A DNA stretch of 64,000 bases, taken from the NCBI RefSeq assembly GCF_009741445.1, contig NZ_CP046507.1, forward strand, positions 372,001-436,000, given 5' to 3'. The stretch comes from Mycobacterium avium subsp. avium. GTDB lineage: Bacteria > Actinomycetota > Actinomycetes > Mycobacteriales > Mycobacteriaceae. Positions 21,390 through 30,612 of this stretch are shown piece by piece; the first letter of the stretch is position 1; each line of letters begins with the position of its first letter. The position numbers and the translations under genes were made by a program. The notes under the pieces were generated by a model that saw only the letters and a program-made list of their open reading frames with translations, did no database searches and was not told where the DNA came from.

Positions 21390-24319
21390 GCGACGACATG
21401 AGCGACACGGACGAAATCCCCGTCGCGCACCGCACCCACGTCGAACACAAACCCCGTCTGGCACGCACGATTCGGGTGCTGGCGCTGCCGATCGTGCTGG
21501 GCTGGTTGGTGCTCGCGGTCGGGGTCAATGTCTTTGTCCCGCAGTTGGAGAAGGTGGCCGAGGAGGTCTCGGTGCCGCTGTCGCCGTCGGACGCGCCGTC
21601 GGTGACCGGCATGAAGCACATCGGGGAGAAGTTCAAGGAGTACGACTCCGACAACCTCGTGCTGGTGACCCTGGTCGGGGATAAACCCCTCGGCGAGGAC
21701 GCGCACCGCTTCTACGACGGCTTGGTCGAAAAGCTCAAGCAGGACCCGCACGTCGAGCACGCGCTGAACTTCTGGGGGCAGCGCTTCACGTCCTCTGGCG
21801 TGGAGAGCTACGACCACAGGTCCGCCTACGTCCAGGTCAACCTGCGCGGTGATCAGGGCGGTGCCGTCGGTGACAAGTCGGTGGCCGCGATCCGCAAAAT
21901 CGTCGCGGATTCCAAGCCGCCGGCGGGGGTGAAGGCCTATGTGGCCGGTCAGGGCGCCCTGACCGCCGACACGATCGTCGTCGGCGACGCGAGCCTGGCC
22001 AAGATGACGATCATCACCATCATCATCATCGCGATCATGCTGATGTTCGTGTACCGGTCCATCGGCACGGTGTTGCTGACGATGGTCATCCTGTTCGTCG
22101 GGCTGGCGACCGGGCGAGGCGTGGTGGCGCTGCTGGGCGAAACCGGCATCATGGGGCTCTCGACGTTCGCCGTAAACCTGTTGACGGCGTTGGCCATCGC
22201 GGCGGGCACCGACTACGCGATCTTCATGGTCGGCCGCTATCAGGAGGGCCGCGAACGCGGGCTGGACCGGGAAGCCGCCTACTACGACACCTTCGCCGGC
22301 GTCACCAAGGTGGTGCTGGGCTCGGGCCTGACGATCGTCGGGGCGCTGGCGTGTCTGAAGTTCACCCGGCTGCCCTACTTCAGCTCGCTGGCGTTTCCGT
22401 GCGCGGTCGGTCTGCTTGTGGTGGTGGCCGCCGGGGTGACGCTGACGCCCGCGCTGATCGCGCTGGCAAGCGGCTTCGGCCTGTTCGACCCGAAGCGCAA
22501 GTTCAACTACACGCGGTGGCGCCGCCTGGCGACGGCCATCGTGCGGTGGCCCGCACCCATTCTGGCCACCTCGGTCATCCTGGCCATCGTCGGCGCCATC
22601 GGGTTGATGGGCTTCACCCCGCGCTACAACGACCTCTACTACCTACCGCAGAGCGCGTCGTCGGTGCAGGCGTACAACGCGGCCGATCGGCACTTCACCC
22701 AGGCCCGGTTGAATCCGGACCTGCTGATGATCGAATCGGACCACGATCTGCGCAATCCCCGGGACATGCTGGTGCTGGACAAGGTTGCCGGTGCCATCTT
22801 CCGGGTGCCCGGAATCGAACGGGTGCAAAGCATCACCCGGCCGTTGGGGCCGCCGATTCAAGACGGATCGGTCCCGTTTCAGCTCAGCGTGCAAAGCGCG
22901 CCGATCCGCAGCAACCTCGATTATCTGAAGGCCCGGGTCGGCGACATCAAGAAGATCACCGGGTTCCTCGACACCCAGATTGCCCTGTTGGAGCGCCAGT
23001 ACGCGGTGACCCAGAAGCTCGCGAACGCCGCGGACGACAGCTCGAAAACCACCGGGGAGACGGCGGCCATCACCGACCAGATCCGGGACCACATCGCGGA
23101 TTTCGACGACTTCTGGAGACCGATTCGCAGCTACTTCTACTGGGAGAAGCACTGCTATGACATCCCGATCTGCTGGTCGCTGCGCAGCCTGTTCGACGCC
23201 CTGGACGGGTTCGATCAGCTGGCCGAAAAGTTCCACGCCCTCACCAGCGACCTGACCGACACGGCCAAGGCCACGCGCGAACTGCTGGCGATCATTCCGG
23301 AGAACATCGCCGTGTCGAAGTCGATCCGGGATACGACGCTGACCATCTACAGCTCGTTCGACAGCCTGATCGCCCAGTTCGACCGGCTGACCGACACCAA
23401 CGCCGTGATGGGCAAGTCGTTCAACGACTCTCAGGTGGAGAGTCTGTTCTACCTGCCGCCCGAGATCTTCCAGAACCCCGACTTCCAGCTGGGCCTGAGC
23501 TTGATGGTGTCACCGGACGGCAAGGCCGCCCGCTTCATCATCACCCACGCGACGGATCCGGCGACGGTCAAGGGCATCGCGTCGGTCGATCAGGAGCGGC
23601 AAGCGGCCAAGGAGGCGCTGAAGCTGACCTCGCTGGAGAACGCCGACATCTATCTCGGCGGCACGGCCGCAACGTTTTACGACATCGCCAACGGCGCCAA
23701 GTACGACCTGATGATCGCGGCGGTGGCCTCGATCGTGCTCATCTTCATCATCATGGTGATCGTCACCCGCGCGTTGGTCGCCGCGGGCGTCATCGTCGGC
23801 ACGATCGTGCTGTCGCTGGGCGCCGCCTTCGGGTTCTCGACGCTGATCTGGCAGCACCTCGCCGATTTCCAGTTGCACTGGGTAGCAACCGAATTCGCGT
23901 TGATCGTGCTGCTGGCGGTGGGGTCGGACTACAACCTGATGCTGGTGTCGCGGATCGAGGAGGAGATCGGTGCCGGCCTGAAAACCGGACTCATCCGCGG
24001 CATGGGAGTCACCGGCCCGGTGGTGACCGCCGCGGGCGTGGTGTTCGCCGTGACCATGGGCGCGATGATCACCAGCGACCTGCGGGCGATCGGCCAATTC
24101 GGCACCACGATCGGCATCGGCCTGTTGTTCGACACCTTCGTCGTCCGATCCCTCATCACGCCCTCGATCATGACGGCGATGGGTCGCTGGTTCTGGTGGC
24201 CGAAGCGGGTACGGGTGCGTCCGGCCAGCCAGATGCTTCGCTCCGTGGGGCCGCGGCCGCTGGTTCGCGCTCTGCTGCACCAGCCGCGCCACGCGGTCCC
24301 GCCCCCACCGACGACATAG
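21386..24319 (+). CDS. MmpL family RND transporter
   Basis: A 977-residue MmpL transporter driven by the proton gradient, exporting a lipid, siderophore or drug across the inner membrane. About 12 helices: one near residues 30-50, a cluster near 195-400 and another near 765-930. The proton-relay Asp-Tyr pairs are intact in GTDYAIFMVGRYQEG (Asp276-Tyr277) and GSDYNLMLVSRIEEE (Asp848-Tyr849). A long helical hairpin in the second periplasmic loop (around FHALTSDLTDTAKATRELL) marks the MmpL4/MmpL5-type branch that pairs with MmpS. The cargo cannot be read from the sequence, and no MarR regulator is adjacent. Confidence 0.94.
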   Translation: MSDDMSDTDEIPVAHRTHVEHKPRLARTIRVLALPIVLGWLVLAVGVNVFVPQLEKVAEEVSVPLSPSDAPSVTGMKHIGEKFKEYDSDNLVLVTLVGDKPLGEDAHRFYDGLVEKLKQDPHVEHALNFWGQRFTSSGVESYDHRSAYVQVNLRGDQGGAVGDKSVAAIRKIVADSKPPAGVKAYVAGQGALTADTIVVGDASLAKMTIITIIIIAIMLMFVYRSIGTVLLTMVILFVGLATGRGVVALLGETGIMGLSTFAVNLLTALAIAAGTDYAIFMVGRYQEGRERGLDREAAYYDTFAGVTKVVLGSGLTIVGALACLKFTRLPYFSSLAFPCAVGLLVVVAAGVTLTPALIALASGFGLFDPKRKFNYTRWRRLATAIVRWPAPILATSVILAIVGAIGLMGFTPRYNDLYYLPQSASSVQAYNAADRHFTQARLNPDLLMIESDHDLRNPRDMLVLDKVAGAIFRVPGIERVQSITRPLGPPIQDGSVPFQLSVQSAPIRSNLDYLKARVGDIKKITGFLDTQIALLERQYAVTQKLANAADDSSKTTGETAAITDQIRDHIADFDDFWRPIRSYFYWEKHCYDIPICWSLRSLFDALDGFDQLAEKFHALTSDLTDTAKATRELLAIIPENIAVSKSIRDTTLTIYSSFDSLIAQFDRLTDTNAVMGKSFNDSQVESLFYLPPEIFQNPDFQLGLSLMVSPDGKAARFIITHATDPATVKGIASVDQERQAAKEALKLTSLENADIYLGGTAATFYDIANGAKYDLMIAAVASIVLIFIIMVIVTRALVAAGVIVGTIVLSLGAAFGFSTLIWQHLADFQLHWVATEFALIVLLAVGSDYNLMLVSRIEEEIGAGLKTGLIRGMGVTGPVVTAAGVVFAVTMGAMITSDLRAIGQFGTTIGIGLLFDTFVVRSLITPSIMTAMGRWFWWPKRVRVRPASQMLRSVGPRPLVRALLHQPRHAVPPPPTT

Positions 24320-24577
24320 CCCCGGCCGGGGGTCAGCGCGGCCGACCGCGCAGGCCGCCGTCGACGACCTTGACGCGTTTGGCAACAGGTAGGTCAGCGC
24401 GCGCGACAACCCTTATGCCGCAGCACGATTACCGTGATGTGCGGCCGCTTACGGGTAGCTGCTGTCCGCTGACGCCGCCGGCGGGTTCGCCGGTTACTCG
24501 CATAACACCTCCGGCAGCGGCCCCGGGGGACTACATTGTTGCGATCGGTAGGGGGCCGGCGAAAGGACGCTATCGAT

Positions 24578-25642
24578 ATGAGCATCGACAGCGAATCGAC
24601 GGCGTCGCGCCAGTTCGTCGCCTCCGCTGCCGCCTTCTCCTCCAAGTGGACCAAGGGAATTCGCTACTGGCAGGCCGGCTACACCGCGGTCTTCATCGCG
24701 TTCGTCGTGTTCATCGCGGTGAAGATGTTGGGCACCTTGAAGATGGTCAATCTCCGCACGCCGCACATCGGCGCCGCGGCCGTCTACGCCCTGCCGATCG
24801 GGCTGGTTGTGGTGGGCGCGGCGATCGGTAGCTACCTGTGGTGGCGGTCGCGCCGCACCTACCTCCTCACCGTCGCCGGCGACAGTCTCACCATCGGCCG
24901 GCGGCGCCCCGAGGTCTATCCACTGGCTGACGCGCAGCTGGGCCTGTGGGTGGACAACGGCGTCGCCCTTCATCTGCACTCCGGCCGACGCCGCTTCGTG
25001 TTGGGCGGTCGAGACCGTCGCATCGGGCCGGGGACACCGCTTGCCGCGCCGCCGGTCCCACTCGTCGACGCATCGCTCGGCGCGGCCGACTTCGACGAAT
25101 TGCTTGCCCTGGGCGGCTGGTCGGCGGCACGCGGGCCCGCCACCGGGGAACCGATTCGGTGTCTGCTGTTCCCCAACCCGTTGGAGACCCAACGGATGGG
25201 TTCGTTCGCGCTGCGGAAGAAGCAACGCCTGATCCGGTCGCTCTCGCAACCGCAACTGCTCATCGACCTGGACGCCGACAGTATCCGGGTCATCGACCCG
25301 AACAACGACGCCGTCATGGCGATGACCTGGGTGGCACGGGTGACGGCCACCCCGGCCACCTACCGGCTCTCGGCCGGACATGCCGTCCCGTCCGCCCAGC
25401 ATATCGCGAGCGACGCTGTGGGCCAGTACTTTTCGACCATGCCGGCGCTACGGATCGACATTGCCGGCATGCCACCCCTGACCGTCGGCTGTCGCGCGTT
25501 CGACGGGCTCAAGCAGCGTTGCTCGTGGTCGCCAGACGTTCCCACCACCCACGAGCCCCCGACCTACGCGGTCTCGGCGGCCGACTGGCAGAGCCTCGTC
25601 GAAAAGATGGGCCTGGCCGCCCGCCTGGCGGACACCGCCTAG
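24578..25642 (+). CDS. Membrane protein of unknown function downstream of mmpL
   Basis: A 354-residue protein from ATG 24578, preceded by gaaagga. The N-terminal 85 residues contain two membrane helices (YTAVFIAFVVFIAVKML and VYALPIGLVVVGAAIGSYLW). A soluble domain with beta-rich segments (LTVAGDSLTIGRRRPEVYP, LLIDLDADSIRVID) follows and ends near residue 354. I do not recognise the family. It lies 258 bases after mmpL; that gap holds no gene. It might be functionally linked to the MmpS/MmpL pair, but nothing in the sequence shows it. Confidence 0.75.
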   Translation: MSIDSESTASRQFVASAAAFSSKWTKGIRYWQAGYTAVFIAFVVFIAVKMLGTLKMVNLRTPHIGAAAVYALPIGLVVVGAAIGSYLWWRSRRTYLLTVAGDSLTIGRRRPEVYPLADAQLGLWVDNGVALHLHSGRRRFVLGGRDRRIGPGTPLAAPPVPLVDASLGAADFDELLALGGWSAARGPATGEPIRCLLFPNPLETQRMGSFALRKKQRLIRSLSQPQLLIDLDADSIRVIDPNNDAVMAMTWVARVTATPATYRLSAGHAVPSAQHIASDAVGQYFSTMPALRIDIAGMPPLTVGCRAFDGLKQRCSWSPDVPTTHEPPTYAVSAADWQSLVEKMGLAARLADTA

Positions 25643-25724
25643 GACGGCACCCGGCGGTCAGTTGGTGGCCGAGGCGTAGCCCGCTCGTGACCTTCTCGCG
25701 ACGGCGGCCAAGGACGCTCATCAG

Positions 25725-26000
25725 GTGACGGTAATTGCGGCCATCGGCGCGCTCGCGACGGCGGCCTTCCTCGGCTACCACGTCGGCCGCCGCGCGGGCT
25801 CGCCGCGGCCGACCTGGGCGAAGCGCACCAGCAGGCCCGCGTTGGGCAGGCTGGCGATCACCCTGATCGCGATGATCGCGGCGCGTCGGATCCAGCAGCG
25901 CCTCCGGGCCGAGCGCGGGCGCGCCGCGACCCACGCATCGAGACTGGTTGCACCGCTCGGTATTTTGCGTGCGGGCGTAACGCGGATCCGGTGCTACTAG
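25725..26000 (+). CDS. Small hypothetical membrane protein
   Basis: A 91-residue frame from GTG 25725 with one N-terminal hydrophobic helix (VIAAIGALATAAFLGYHVG) and a second weaker one (LAITLIAMIAA), then a basic tail. Codon use resembles the neighbours. The 3' end contains GCGGGCGTAACGC, which also occurs in the hairpin at 3877-3938. It ends 19 bases before the SDR gene. The coding call is moderate. Confidence 0.5.
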   Translation: MTVIAAIGALATAAFLGYHVGRRAGSPRPTWAKRTSRPALGRLAITLIAMIAARRIQQRLRAERGRAATHASRLVAPLGILRAGVTRIRCY

Positions 26001-26019
26001 ACAAGAGGAACACAACTAG

Positions 26020-26760
26020 ATGGCTGCACTGCAGGACAAGGTGGCGTTGGTGACCGGGGCGTCGTCGGGACTGGGCGCCGAAACCGCCAAACTGTTCTCG
26101 AGCCGGGGCGCAACGGTTTTCGGCATCGGCCGCGACACCGCCCGCCTGGCCGAGGTGTTCGCCGGCATCGAACGCGGCGGATTCGCGTCGGTGGACATCG
26201 CCTCACCGCAGGCCTGCACCGAGGCGGTCGCGCAGTGCGTGCGTGATTTCGGCGGACTGGACGTGCTCGTCAACGTCGCCGGGATACACCGGATGCGCCG
26301 GACGGAATCGATGACCGACGAGGACTGGGAGCACGACCTCGCGGTGAACCTGAACGGGCCGTTCTTCCTGTGCAGGGCGGCGCTGCCGCAGCTGCTGGAA
26401 CGCGGCGGCAACATCGTCAACGTCAGCTCCATCGCCGGCGTCGAGGGACAGGCGTATTCGGCCGGCTACTGCGCGGCCAAGCATGGATTGATCGGTCTAA
26501 CCCGCGCGCTGGCAGTGGAATACACCGCGGACCGGCTGCGCGTCAATGCGGTATGCCCGGGTGGCATGCTCACCCCGCAGATCGAACGGTTCAGCGCGCC
26601 GGACGATCCGAACTACGACTTGATCCTGCGCACCGCCGCACCGCGCGGCATGATGCGACCGCTCGACGTCGCGAATGTGATCGCGTTCCTCGCCAGCGAC
26701 GCGGCCGCTGCCGTGCACGGCGCCGTCTATCGGGTGGACAACGGCAAGGGCGCCGGCTGA
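26020..26760 (+). CDS. Short-chain dehydrogenase/reductase
   Basis: A 246-residue classical SDR. Cofactor motif TGASSGLG near residues 12-19, structural LVNVAG, catalytic Ser in VNVSSIAG, and Tyr150-Lys154 in YCAAK. Arg in the ALFG region (GIGRDTA) slightly favours NADP(H). The substrate is unknown. It directly follows the small membrane protein and ends 28 bases before the convergent DUF5134-like gene. Confidence 0.92.
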   Translation: MAALQDKVALVTGASSGLGAETAKLFSSRGATVFGIGRDTARLAEVFAGIERGGFASVDIASPQACTEAVAQCVRDFGGLDVLVNVAGIHRMRRTESMTDEDWEHDLAVNLNGPFFLCRAALPQLLERGGNIVNVSSIAGVEGQAYSAGYCAAKHGLIGLTRALAVEYTADRLRVNAVCPGGMLTPQIERFSAPDDPNYDLILRTAAPRGMMRPLDVANVIAFLASDAAAAVHGAVYRVDNGKGAG

Positions 26761-26788
26761 CGGGCCCGACGCCGGCATCGTGCGTGCG

Positions 26789-27436
26789 CTACCGGAGCAG
26801 CGTGTCGAACATCAGCGCCGTGCCGGCGGCGGTGAACGCCTGATACAGCGGCTCCATGCGGGCGAGCCGCGCGGGTACCCGGGCCAGCCGGCGCTGGCCG
26901 ACAAAGCGATAGAGCCAATAGACCGCCAGGGCGGCAAATCCCGGCGCCCCCAACCAGTTTGCCGCAGCCACCCAGGAGAATCCGCCGGCGCCTGGGGACG
27001 CGGGATGCTCGGGTAGCCGCATGCCGGGCATGTTCGCGCCCACCGAATCCGACGCCGAGTGCCCATGCGCGTGCGCACCCGTCGTGCCGCTGCTCATCAA
27101 CGCATACATCCACGCCATCGCCGCCATCATCGCCGCGTAATAGCAGGTTTTGAGTCGCTCTCGGGATTCCGCCGATGCCCGCACGGCCAAGAACACGAAC
27201 CAAGCCCCCGCCAGCAGGAAAAAGAGCGTCGGCGCAACCGCGGGAAGGCCCAGGCCGACACGCCACACCATCAGGATCATCGCCGCCGACATCGCCAGGT
27301 GCAGCAGGTGATTGACCGCGCAGCTCCACCGACCGCGTTGCGACACAGCAAGATAGGCGTACGCCGCAAGGCTCGCGCCGAACAGCGCGGTGACGGCCCA
27401 GCGCACCGTGAGCTCGCCGATCATGGCGCGCCACAT
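26789..27436 (-). CDS. DUF5134-like polytopic membrane protein, His/Met-rich loop
   Basis: About 215 residues from ATG 27436 (MWRAMIGELTVRWAV); upstream in-frame sequence is arginine-rich and looks non-coding. Five to six helices, including RWAVTALFGASLAAYAYLAV and FAALAVYWLYRFVG. A loop HAHGHSASDSVGANMPGM is rich in His and Met, as in copper-handling proteins. A CsoR-like palindrome (27488-27502) lies 52 bases upstream of the start. A role in copper response is therefore inferred; the domain function is unknown. Confidence 0.78.
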   Translation of the reverse strand: MWRAMIGELTVRWAVTALFGASLAAYAYLAVSQRGRWSCAVNHLLHLAMSAAMILMVWRVGLGLPAVAPTLFFLLAGAWFVFLAVRASAESRERLKTCYYAAMMAAMAWMYALMSSGTTGAHAHGHSASDSVGANMPGMRLPEHPASPGAGGFSWVAAANWLGAPGFAALAVYWLYRFVGQRRLARVPARLARMEPLYQAFTAAGTALMFDTLLR

Positions 27437-27487
27437 CGTGACCTGGCGAAGACCGCCCGCGGCTGCGCTGCATCCATGGCGCCACAG

Positions 27488-27502
27488 TACCCCTGCGGGG
27501 TA
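27488..27502. promoter_or_regulatory. CsoR-type palindrome upstream of the DUF5134-like gene
   Basis: TACCCC-TGC-GGGGTA, a perfect 6-base inverted repeat with a 3-base centre. It matches the general shape of CsoR/RcnR-family operators (TACCC...GGGTA), known from copper-sensing repressors in actinobacteria. It sits between the divergent DUF5134-like and flavoprotein genes. Confidence 0.55.
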
Positions 27503-27650
27503 TCGAAACCAACGGGGGATCGGGTGTCGGCGAACGGGCCGGATTGGATAACGGTTCCAGCACGTTTCGGCCAACCCTCGACACGTCGCGTCGCACCGCG
27601 TTTGGCGTGATTGACAATTCGGGGCATGACGCAATCGCGGAAGTCCGACG

Positions 27651-29087
27651 ATGGCGCGTGAAATCTCGCGGCAGACGTTTCTGCGCGGAGCAGTGGGAGC
27701 GTTGGCGGCCGGCGCGATGCTCGGCGCACCCCGGGTTGGAGCCGATCCGCGACCCTCGGGCTGGGAGGGTCTGTCGACCGCCCTCGGCGGGAAGGTGTTG
27801 CTCCCGGACAGCCCCCAATTCGCCGGGGCCAAGCAGGTTTTCAACACCAACTACAACGGCTCCACGCCCGCTGCGGTTGTCACGCCGACGTCGGCGGCGG
27901 ACGTGCAGAAGGCGATGGCGTTCGCCGCCGCCCACAACCTCAAGGTCGCTCCGCGCAGCGGCGGGCACTCCTATACCGGCGCGTCCACCGCGAACGGGAC
28001 CATGGTGCTCGACCTGCGTCAACTGCCCGGCGACGCCAACTACGACGCCGCCACGGGACAGGTCACCGTGACGCCGGCCACCAGCCTCTACACCATGCAT
28101 CGGACGCTGGCGGCCGTCGGCCGGGGCGTCCCGACGGGGACCTGCCCGTCGGTCGGCGCCGCAGGTCACGCGCTGGGCGGGGGGATGGGTGCTCAGTCGC
28201 GGCATGCGGGCCTGCTCTGCGATCAGTTGACGTCGGCGTCGGTGGTGCTGCCCAGCGGCCAGGCGGTCACCGCGTCCACCGCCAGCAACCCCGACCTGTT
28301 CTGGGCGCTACGCGGCGGCGGTGGGGGCAACTTCGGTGTGACCACCTCGCTGACCTTCGCCACGTTCCCCACCAAGGACGTCGATGCCGTCAACCTCAAC
28401 TTCCCGCCGCAGTCGTTCGCGCAGGTGCTGGTGGGCTGGCAGAACTGGTTGCGCACCGCGGACCCGAACAGCTGGGCGTTGGCGGACGCCACCGTCGACG
28501 CGATGGGCGTGCACTGCCGCATCCTGGCGACCTGCCCGGCCGGGTCCGGCAACAGCGCCGCGGCGGCCATCACGCAGGCGGTGGGAATACAACCCTCCGG
28601 GGTGGAGACCCACACCTTCAACTACATGGACCTGGTGAACTACCTGGCCGTGGGCAACCTCAACCCGCAGCCCCTCGGATACGTCGGCGGGTCCGACGTG
28701 TTCCCCACCGTCAATGCGGCCGTGGCGCAGGGCATCGCCGCGGCGGTCAACGCGTTTCCCCGCAACGCGGGCCGGATGCTGGCCATCATGCACGCGCTGG
28801 ACGGCGCGCTGGCCACCGTGGCGCCCGCCGCGACGGCGTTTCCGTGGCGACGGCAGTCGGCGCTGGTGCAGTGGTACGTCGAAACCTCCGGTGACCCCGC
28901 GGCCGCAACCAACTGGCTCGCCTCGGCACACCAAGCGGTGCAACAGTATTCGGTCGGCGGCTATGTGAACTATCTGGAGGCCAACCAGTCACCGGCGCGC
29001 TACTTCGGCCCCAACCTGTCCCGGCTGAGCGCGGTGCGCCAGAAGTACGATCCCGGCCGGGTCATGTTCTCCGGGCTCAATTACTAG
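27651..29087 (+). CDS. Secreted FAD-linked oxidoreductase, berberine-bridge type (Rv0063-like)
   Basis: A 478-residue flavoprotein closely resembling Rv0063. The N-terminus SRQTFLRGAVGALAAGAML is a Tat/Sec-type export signal (RQ rather than RR), with mature protein from about ADPRPSG. The FAD domain shows SGGHSYTG, with His106 placed as in the covalent histidyl-FAD linkage, and GTCPSVGAAGHALGGGMG, with Cys165 placed as the second covalent link. A BBE C-terminal motif follows (YVNYLEAN, RYFGPNLSRLSAVRQKYDP). It would oxidise an alcohol, carbohydrate or aromatic substrate using oxygen. It restores synteny with M. tuberculosis after the variable region. Confidence 0.93.
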   Translation: MAREISRQTFLRGAVGALAAGAMLGAPRVGADPRPSGWEGLSTALGGKVLLPDSPQFAGAKQVFNTNYNGSTPAAVVTPTSAADVQKAMAFAAAHNLKVAPRSGGHSYTGASTANGTMVLDLRQLPGDANYDAATGQVTVTPATSLYTMHRTLAAVGRGVPTGTCPSVGAAGHALGGGMGAQSRHAGLLCDQLTSASVVLPSGQAVTASTASNPDLFWALRGGGGGNFGVTTSLTFATFPTKDVDAVNLNFPPQSFAQVLVGWQNWLRTADPNSWALADATVDAMGVHCRILATCPAGSGNSAAAAITQAVGIQPSGVETHTFNYMDLVNYLAVGNLNPQPLGYVGGSDVFPTVNAAVAQGIAAAVNAFPRNAGRMLAIMHALDGALATVAPAATAFPWRRQSALVQWYVETSGDPAAATNWLASAHQAVQQYSVGGYVNYLEANQSPARYFGPNLSRLSAVRQKYDPGRVMFSGLNY

Positions 29088-29174
29088 GCGGCGGCGCCGC
29101 CGTCGCCAATCGATGATTAGCCCGCCTTGGTACGGGGTACTTCCTCTGCATCTGTGTGGATGAAGGGTTGGCGA

Positions 29175-29333
29175 ATGGCAGTGGAGCACGGTCGTGCACG
29201 GTGCCCGCGATGCATGGCATGGGCGCAGTACCGGTTTCTGGAACGCGACGACAGCAAGCTCGAATATCAGGTTAGTTGCGATGAATGCGGCAACCACTAC
29301 TCCGAGGTGACCGCCACGACGCCGGCCGCGTAG
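29175..29333 (+). CDS. Small zinc-ribbon protein
   Basis: A 52-residue protein from ATG 29175 (MAVEHGRARC). CPRC and CDEC, about 29 residues apart, make a zinc-ribbon that fills the whole protein (RARCPRCMAW, then QVSCDECGNHYSEV). An upstream GTG start at 29127 would add 16 residues without improving the fold. Small ribbons like this are common in mycobacteria; the role is unknown. It lies between the flavoprotein and the CRP-like gene. Confidence 0.75.
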   Translation: MAVEHGRARCPRCMAWAQYRFLERDDSKLEYQVSCDECGNHYSEVTATTPAA

Positions 29334-29474
29334 CCCGGTCCGGGCCGCCGTCGCACCTGCCGCATTACGGATGTTGGTACTCGTGTAAAGTCGAGGACTG
29401 CGAGCCAAGACGCCCCCTTCGGAGCAGCGCCTAGTGCGCGCAAACGCCGTGCGGAACGCGTTGAAAGGGGCGGC

Positions 29475-30152
29475 GTGGACGACATTTTGGCGCAGGCCAC
29501 CATCTTCCAGGGAATCGACCCGGAGGCGGTCGCCGCGTTGTCGCGGCACCTGCAACACGTGTCCTTCCCGCGCCGGCGCACCGTATTCGTCGAAGGCGAG
29601 CCGGGCGACGACCTCTACGTCATCGTGTCGGGCGCGGTGAAGTTTCGCCATCAGACGGCGGACGGCCGCGAAACCGTCTTCGCGGTGTTAGGCCCCGGCG
29701 ACGTGTTCGGTGAGCTCGCGCTCTTCGACCCGGGCCCCCGAACCTCGACGGTGATCACCCTGACCGAGGTGGAAGCCCTCCGGATGGACCGCAATGCCCT
29801 GCGGACGTGGATCATCGAACGGCCCGAAATCGCCGAGCAACTGCTGCGGGTGCTCGCGCGCCGGCTTCGGCACACGAACAACACCTTGTGCGACTTGATC
29901 TTCACCGACGTTCCTGCCCGGGTTGCGAAGCAAATCCTGGACCTGGCAATGCGATTCGGCACCGACAGCGGCGGCCCGGTGCGCGTCGAGCATCACCTCA
30001 CCCAAAAGGAGCTCGCCCAACTGGTCGGCTCCTCGCGGGAAACGGTCAACAAGGCGCTGGCGGACTTCGCCCAGCGGGGGTGGATCCGCCAGCAGGGCAA
30101 GGCCCTGATCATCGACCAGCCCGCGAAGTTGGCTCGGCGCGCTCGAGCCTAA
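29475..30152 (+). CDS. CRP/FNR family transcriptional regulator
   Basis: A 225-residue regulator from GTG 29475, clearly similar to mycobacterial CRP (Rv3676). It has a cAMP-binding beta-barrel with phosphate-binding cassette [15 protein letters not shown], a dimerisation helix ending HTNNTL, then an HTH domain ([20 protein letters not shown]). Since the canonical crp lies elsewhere in mycobacterial genomes, this is probably a second paralogue (Crp2-like); that is inference. Whether it binds cAMP equally well cannot be told. Its 3' end overlaps the convergent VOC gene by four bases. Confidence 0.9.
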   Translation: MDDILAQATIFQGIDPEAVAALSRHLQHVSFPRRRTVFVEGEPGDDLYVIVSGAVKFRHQTADGRETVFAVLGPGDVFGELALFDPGPRTSTVITLTEVEALRMDRNALRTWIIERPEIAEQLLRVLARRLRHTNNTLCDLIFTDVPARVAKQILDLAMRFGTDSGGPVRVEHHLTQKELAQLVGSSRETVNKALADFAQRGWIRQQGKALIIDQPAKLARRARA

Positions 30153-30592
30153 GCTGTCGGCGCCGGCAACGGCACCGGTCTCGGCATGAGCACGATCGTC
30201 CACCCGTCCGGGTCCAAGAAGGCGTCCGCTCCGTTGCGCCGCCACCACGGGTTGTCGAGCACGACTTCCTCGGCTCCGGCCTCTCGGCAGCGGGCGGCCA
30301 CGGATTGCTGTTGGGCCGCCGACTCGAAGTAGAACACCAGCAGGTTTTCCCGGGTGGGCGCCGCGCCGTCGATCCCGTCGCGGCGGGCCACGAATTCGAG
30401 GTGGTATTGATCGCCGGGCAGTCCGAACATGACCACCGACCATTCGTCGTCGCCCGCAGAGTGCAGCTGGGGCAAATGCAGTACGTCCCGGTAGAATTCG
30501 ACGATCCGGTCGAGCTGGGCGGTGGGTCGGGCGAACCGCACTTGCACCGCGGGAAGCTGCGCCGGCCAGGCGCCGGTGCTCGGCTCAACCAT
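30149..30592 (-). CDS. VOC (glyoxalase/bleomycin resistance) family protein
   Basis: A 147-residue single-subunit VOC protein with paired beta-alpha-beta modules: [20 protein letters not shown] in the first half, and NLLVFYFES with [12 protein letters not shown] in the second. His in YHLEFV and Glu in the first module are plausible metal ligands. The substrate is unknown. It follows the alpha/beta hydrolase gene by 20 bases on the same strand and probably shares its transcript. Confidence 0.88.
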   Translation of the reverse strand: MVEPSTGAWPAQLPAVQVRFARPTAQLDRIVEFYRDVLHLPQLHSAGDDEWSVVMFGLPGDQYHLEFVARRDGIDGAAPTRENLLVFYFESAAQQQSVAARCREAGAEEVVLDNPWWRRNGADAFLDPDGWTIVLMPRPVPLPAPTA

Positions 30593-30612
30593 GTGGACTC
30601 CCTTCCCGCCCC

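Noticed and set aside
29128..29142. GGTACGGGGTAC near the zinc-ribbon gene as a third CsoR-like site
   Set aside because: It is a direct repeat of GGTAC, not an inverted repeat, so it does not fit a dimeric operator.
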